Source of the DNA: Oscillospiraceae bacterium
GTDB taxonomy: Bacteria > Bacillota > Clostridia > Oscillospirales > Ruminococcaceae
Direction of reading: 5' to 3'
Length of the DNA stretch: 5,384 bases
Assembly (NCBI GenBank): GCA_017828835.1
Contig: JAGAEK010000204.1
Coordinates: forward strand, 1 to 5,384
This document shows, piece by piece, positions 4,944-5,384 of this stretch. The notes under the pieces were generated by a model, which worked only from the letters and a program-made list of their open reading frames with translations, had not been told where the DNA came from and did not search any database. The translations under genes were made by a program, and so were the position numbers. Position 1 is the stretch's first letter. Each line of letters begins with the position of its first letter.

Positions 4944-5020
4944 TGGGGTGGGTAGTCGGACTTGAACCGACGACCTCCAGAGCCACAATCTGGCATTCTA
5001 GCCAACTGAACTATACCCAC
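4944..5020 (-). tRNA. tRNA-His, anticodon GUG
   Basis: A 77-base cloverleaf without the extra 5' base. The acceptor stem is GTGGGTA/TACCCAC. The D arm is GTTC/GAAT. The anticodon stem is CCAGA/TCTGG with loop TTGTGGC (anticodon GTG). The T arm is GTCGG-TTCAAGT-CCGAC, the discriminator is C73 and the CCA is encoded. The base just before the acceptor stem (5021) is G on the minus strand, providing the G-1 opposite C73 that is the key histidine identity element. It starts only a few bases after the CCA end of tRNA-Arg, so the two are clearly co-transcribed and separated by RNA processing. Confidence 0.97.
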
Positions 5021-5027
5021 CGTATAA

Positions 5028-5104
5028 TGGCGCGCCAAAAGAGATTCGAACTCCCGGCCTACTGCTTAGAAGGCAGTTGCTCTATCCAGCTGAGCTATTG
5101 GCGC
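5028..5104 (-). tRNA. tRNA-Arg, anticodon UCU
   Basis: A 77-base cloverleaf. The acceptor stem is GCGCCAA/TTGGCGC. The D arm is GCTC/GAGC with AGCTGGATA. The anticodon stem is ACTGC/GCAGT with loop CTTCTAA (anticodon TCT at 5068-5070, reading AGA and AGG). The T arm is GGGAG-TTCGAAT-CTCTT, the discriminator is G and the CCA is encoded. The T stem has two G-U pairs at its outer end, slightly weaker than usual but still well formed. It is second in the cluster, after the long spacer behind tRNA-Gly. Confidence 0.96.
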
Positions 5105-5255
5105 ACGCATTAAACAAAATCATTCGCCGGGCTTAAAACCCGGTAACGCAACGGCGGCTCAAAACCTCTTTCCGCCGCGCATGTCTTTTTCCCTGAGACC
5201 ACTCTCAAAGTTTTCGAGGTTTTTGAAATTGCTTTCAAAAACCTCTTAAAGCGTT
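5105..5255 (-). other. Structured 151-base spacer between tRNA-Gly and tRNA-Arg
   Basis: The stretch contains no convincing gene; an open frame across it is a by-product of the tRNA-Gly sequence. In transcription order it holds three hairpins. The first is a perfect 13-bp AT-rich stem with a GCAA loop (5216-5245). The second is CGGCGG/CCGCCG with a 14-base loop (5152-5157 with 5172-5177). The third is CCGGG/CCCGG (5127-5131 with 5139-5143), extendable by one G-U pair. None is followed by a good U run, so they do not look like terminators. I see no strong promoter for tRNA-Arg here. Confidence 0.6.
5216..5245 (-). repeat. Perfect 13-bp inverted repeat with GCAA tetraloop
   Basis: The minus strand reads GAGGTTTTTGAAA, GCAA, then TTTCAAAAACCTC (arms 5233-5245 and 5216-5228). 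All 13 pairs match, and the loop on the transcribed strand is a GNRA tetraloop. It lies 10 bases after the CCA end of tRNA-Gly. It is followed by CGAAAACTTTGAG, not by U, so it may be an RNase processing or stabilising element and not a terminator. Confidence 0.7.
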
Positions 5256-5329
5256 TGGAGCGGGTGATGGGAATCGAACCCACGTATCCAGCTTGGAAGG
5301 CTGGTATTCTACCATTGAAATACACCCGC
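5256..5329 (-). tRNA. tRNA-Gly, anticodon UCC
   Basis: A 74-base cloverleaf. The acceptor stem is GCGGGTG/CACCCGC. The D arm is TTTC/GAAT with AATGGTA. The anticodon stem is CCAGC/GCTGG with loop CTTCCAA (anticodon TCC at 5295-5297, reading GGA and GGG). The T arm is GTGGG-TTCGATT-CCCAT, the discriminator is U and the CCA is encoded. It is first in the cluster, with a promoter a few bases upstream. One oddity is that the usual G10 is a T here, leaving a T-T mismatch at 10-25 in the D stem; all other stems are sound and the gene is expected to function. Confidence 0.96.
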
Positions 5330-5345
5330 ATCTTTACGACGCTAT

Positions 5346-5377
5346 ATTATACTATCAAATGAATATTGATTTGTCAA
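5346..5377 (-). promoter_or_regulatory. Promoter of the tRNA cluster
   Basis: The minus strand has a perfect -35 TTGACA (5372-5377). Two overlapping -10 choices exist: TAGTAT at 5349-5354 with the ideal 17-base spacer, or a perfect TATAAT at 5346-5351 with a long 20-base spacer. Either predicts a start around 5339-5342 and a leader of about 10-13 bases, suitable for RNase P processing of tRNA-Gly. A short inverted repeat ATCAA/TTGAT lies in the spacer. Confidence 0.7.
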
Positions 5378-5384
5378 TACCTAA

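Noticed and set aside
4712..5038. Open reading frame of 108 codons across the tRNA-His and tRNA-Gln genes
   Set aside because: It reads through two tRNAs and a terminator; the peptide motifs are tRNA T-arm translations.
5110..5331. Open reading frame of 73 codons on the minus strand
   Set aside because: It is a translation of tRNA-Gly and the structured spacer; it has no ribosome site and no protein-like conservation pattern.
1..5384. Mobile element, CRISPR array or novel defence system, including integration at the tRNA cluster
   Set aside because: There are no direct repeats of a tRNA 3' end, no integrase or transposase, no regular repeat-spacer pattern, and every gene is accounted for by ordinary chromosomal families or a single unknown.

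Overview
All recognisable genes in this window lie on the minus strand. Read in the direction of transcription, from high to low coordinates, the order is: tRNA-Gly, tRNA-Arg, tRNA-His and tRNA-Gln; a BspA-like lipoprotein; a 132-residue protein of unknown function; a small alpha/beta hydrolase; a citrate synthase; a YitT-family membrane protein; and the first 27 codons of uvrB, cut by the left edge. The gene content is that of an ordinary chromosome. I saw no insertion sequence, phage gene, CRISPR array or defence module.

The source is most likely a Bacillota member of class Clostridia, probably a gut or anaerobic lineage. This is inferred from several things: moderate-to-low GC with AT-rich intergenic regions, strong GGAGG-type ribosome sites, sigma-A-like promoters, U-tailed intrinsic terminators, CCA-encoding tRNAs, a YitT (DUF161/DUF2179) protein and a leucine-rich-repeat lipoprotein with a Ser/Gly/Glu-rich linker. 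I cannot name the genus.

Right part (about 4785-5384): a four-tRNA cluster begins at a TTGACA promoter and ends at a clear intrinsic terminator. A second, compact terminator-like hairpin separates tRNA-His from tRNA-Gln. The 151-base Gly-Arg spacer holds three hairpins, one of them a perfect 13-bp stem capped by a GCAA tetraloop.

Middle (about 2620-4735): the lipoprotein and the 132-residue protein each have their own promoter and a 3' hairpin, so they look like single-gene units. The hydrolase has only a weak promoter candidate, and no terminator separates it from the citrate synthase gene. The -35 box of the citrate synthase promoter overlaps the hydrolase stop codon, so the second gene can be expressed both alone and by read-through.

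Left part (1-1250): citrate synthase ends at a strong terminator. yitT follows with its own promoter, then a weaker hairpin, then a promoter and the start of uvrB. The neighbours do not form one pathway. They look like housekeeping genes set side by side, and nothing seen supports a novel multi-gene system. The more useful observations are corrected start codons, the unlisted uvrB start and several regulatory RNA structures.
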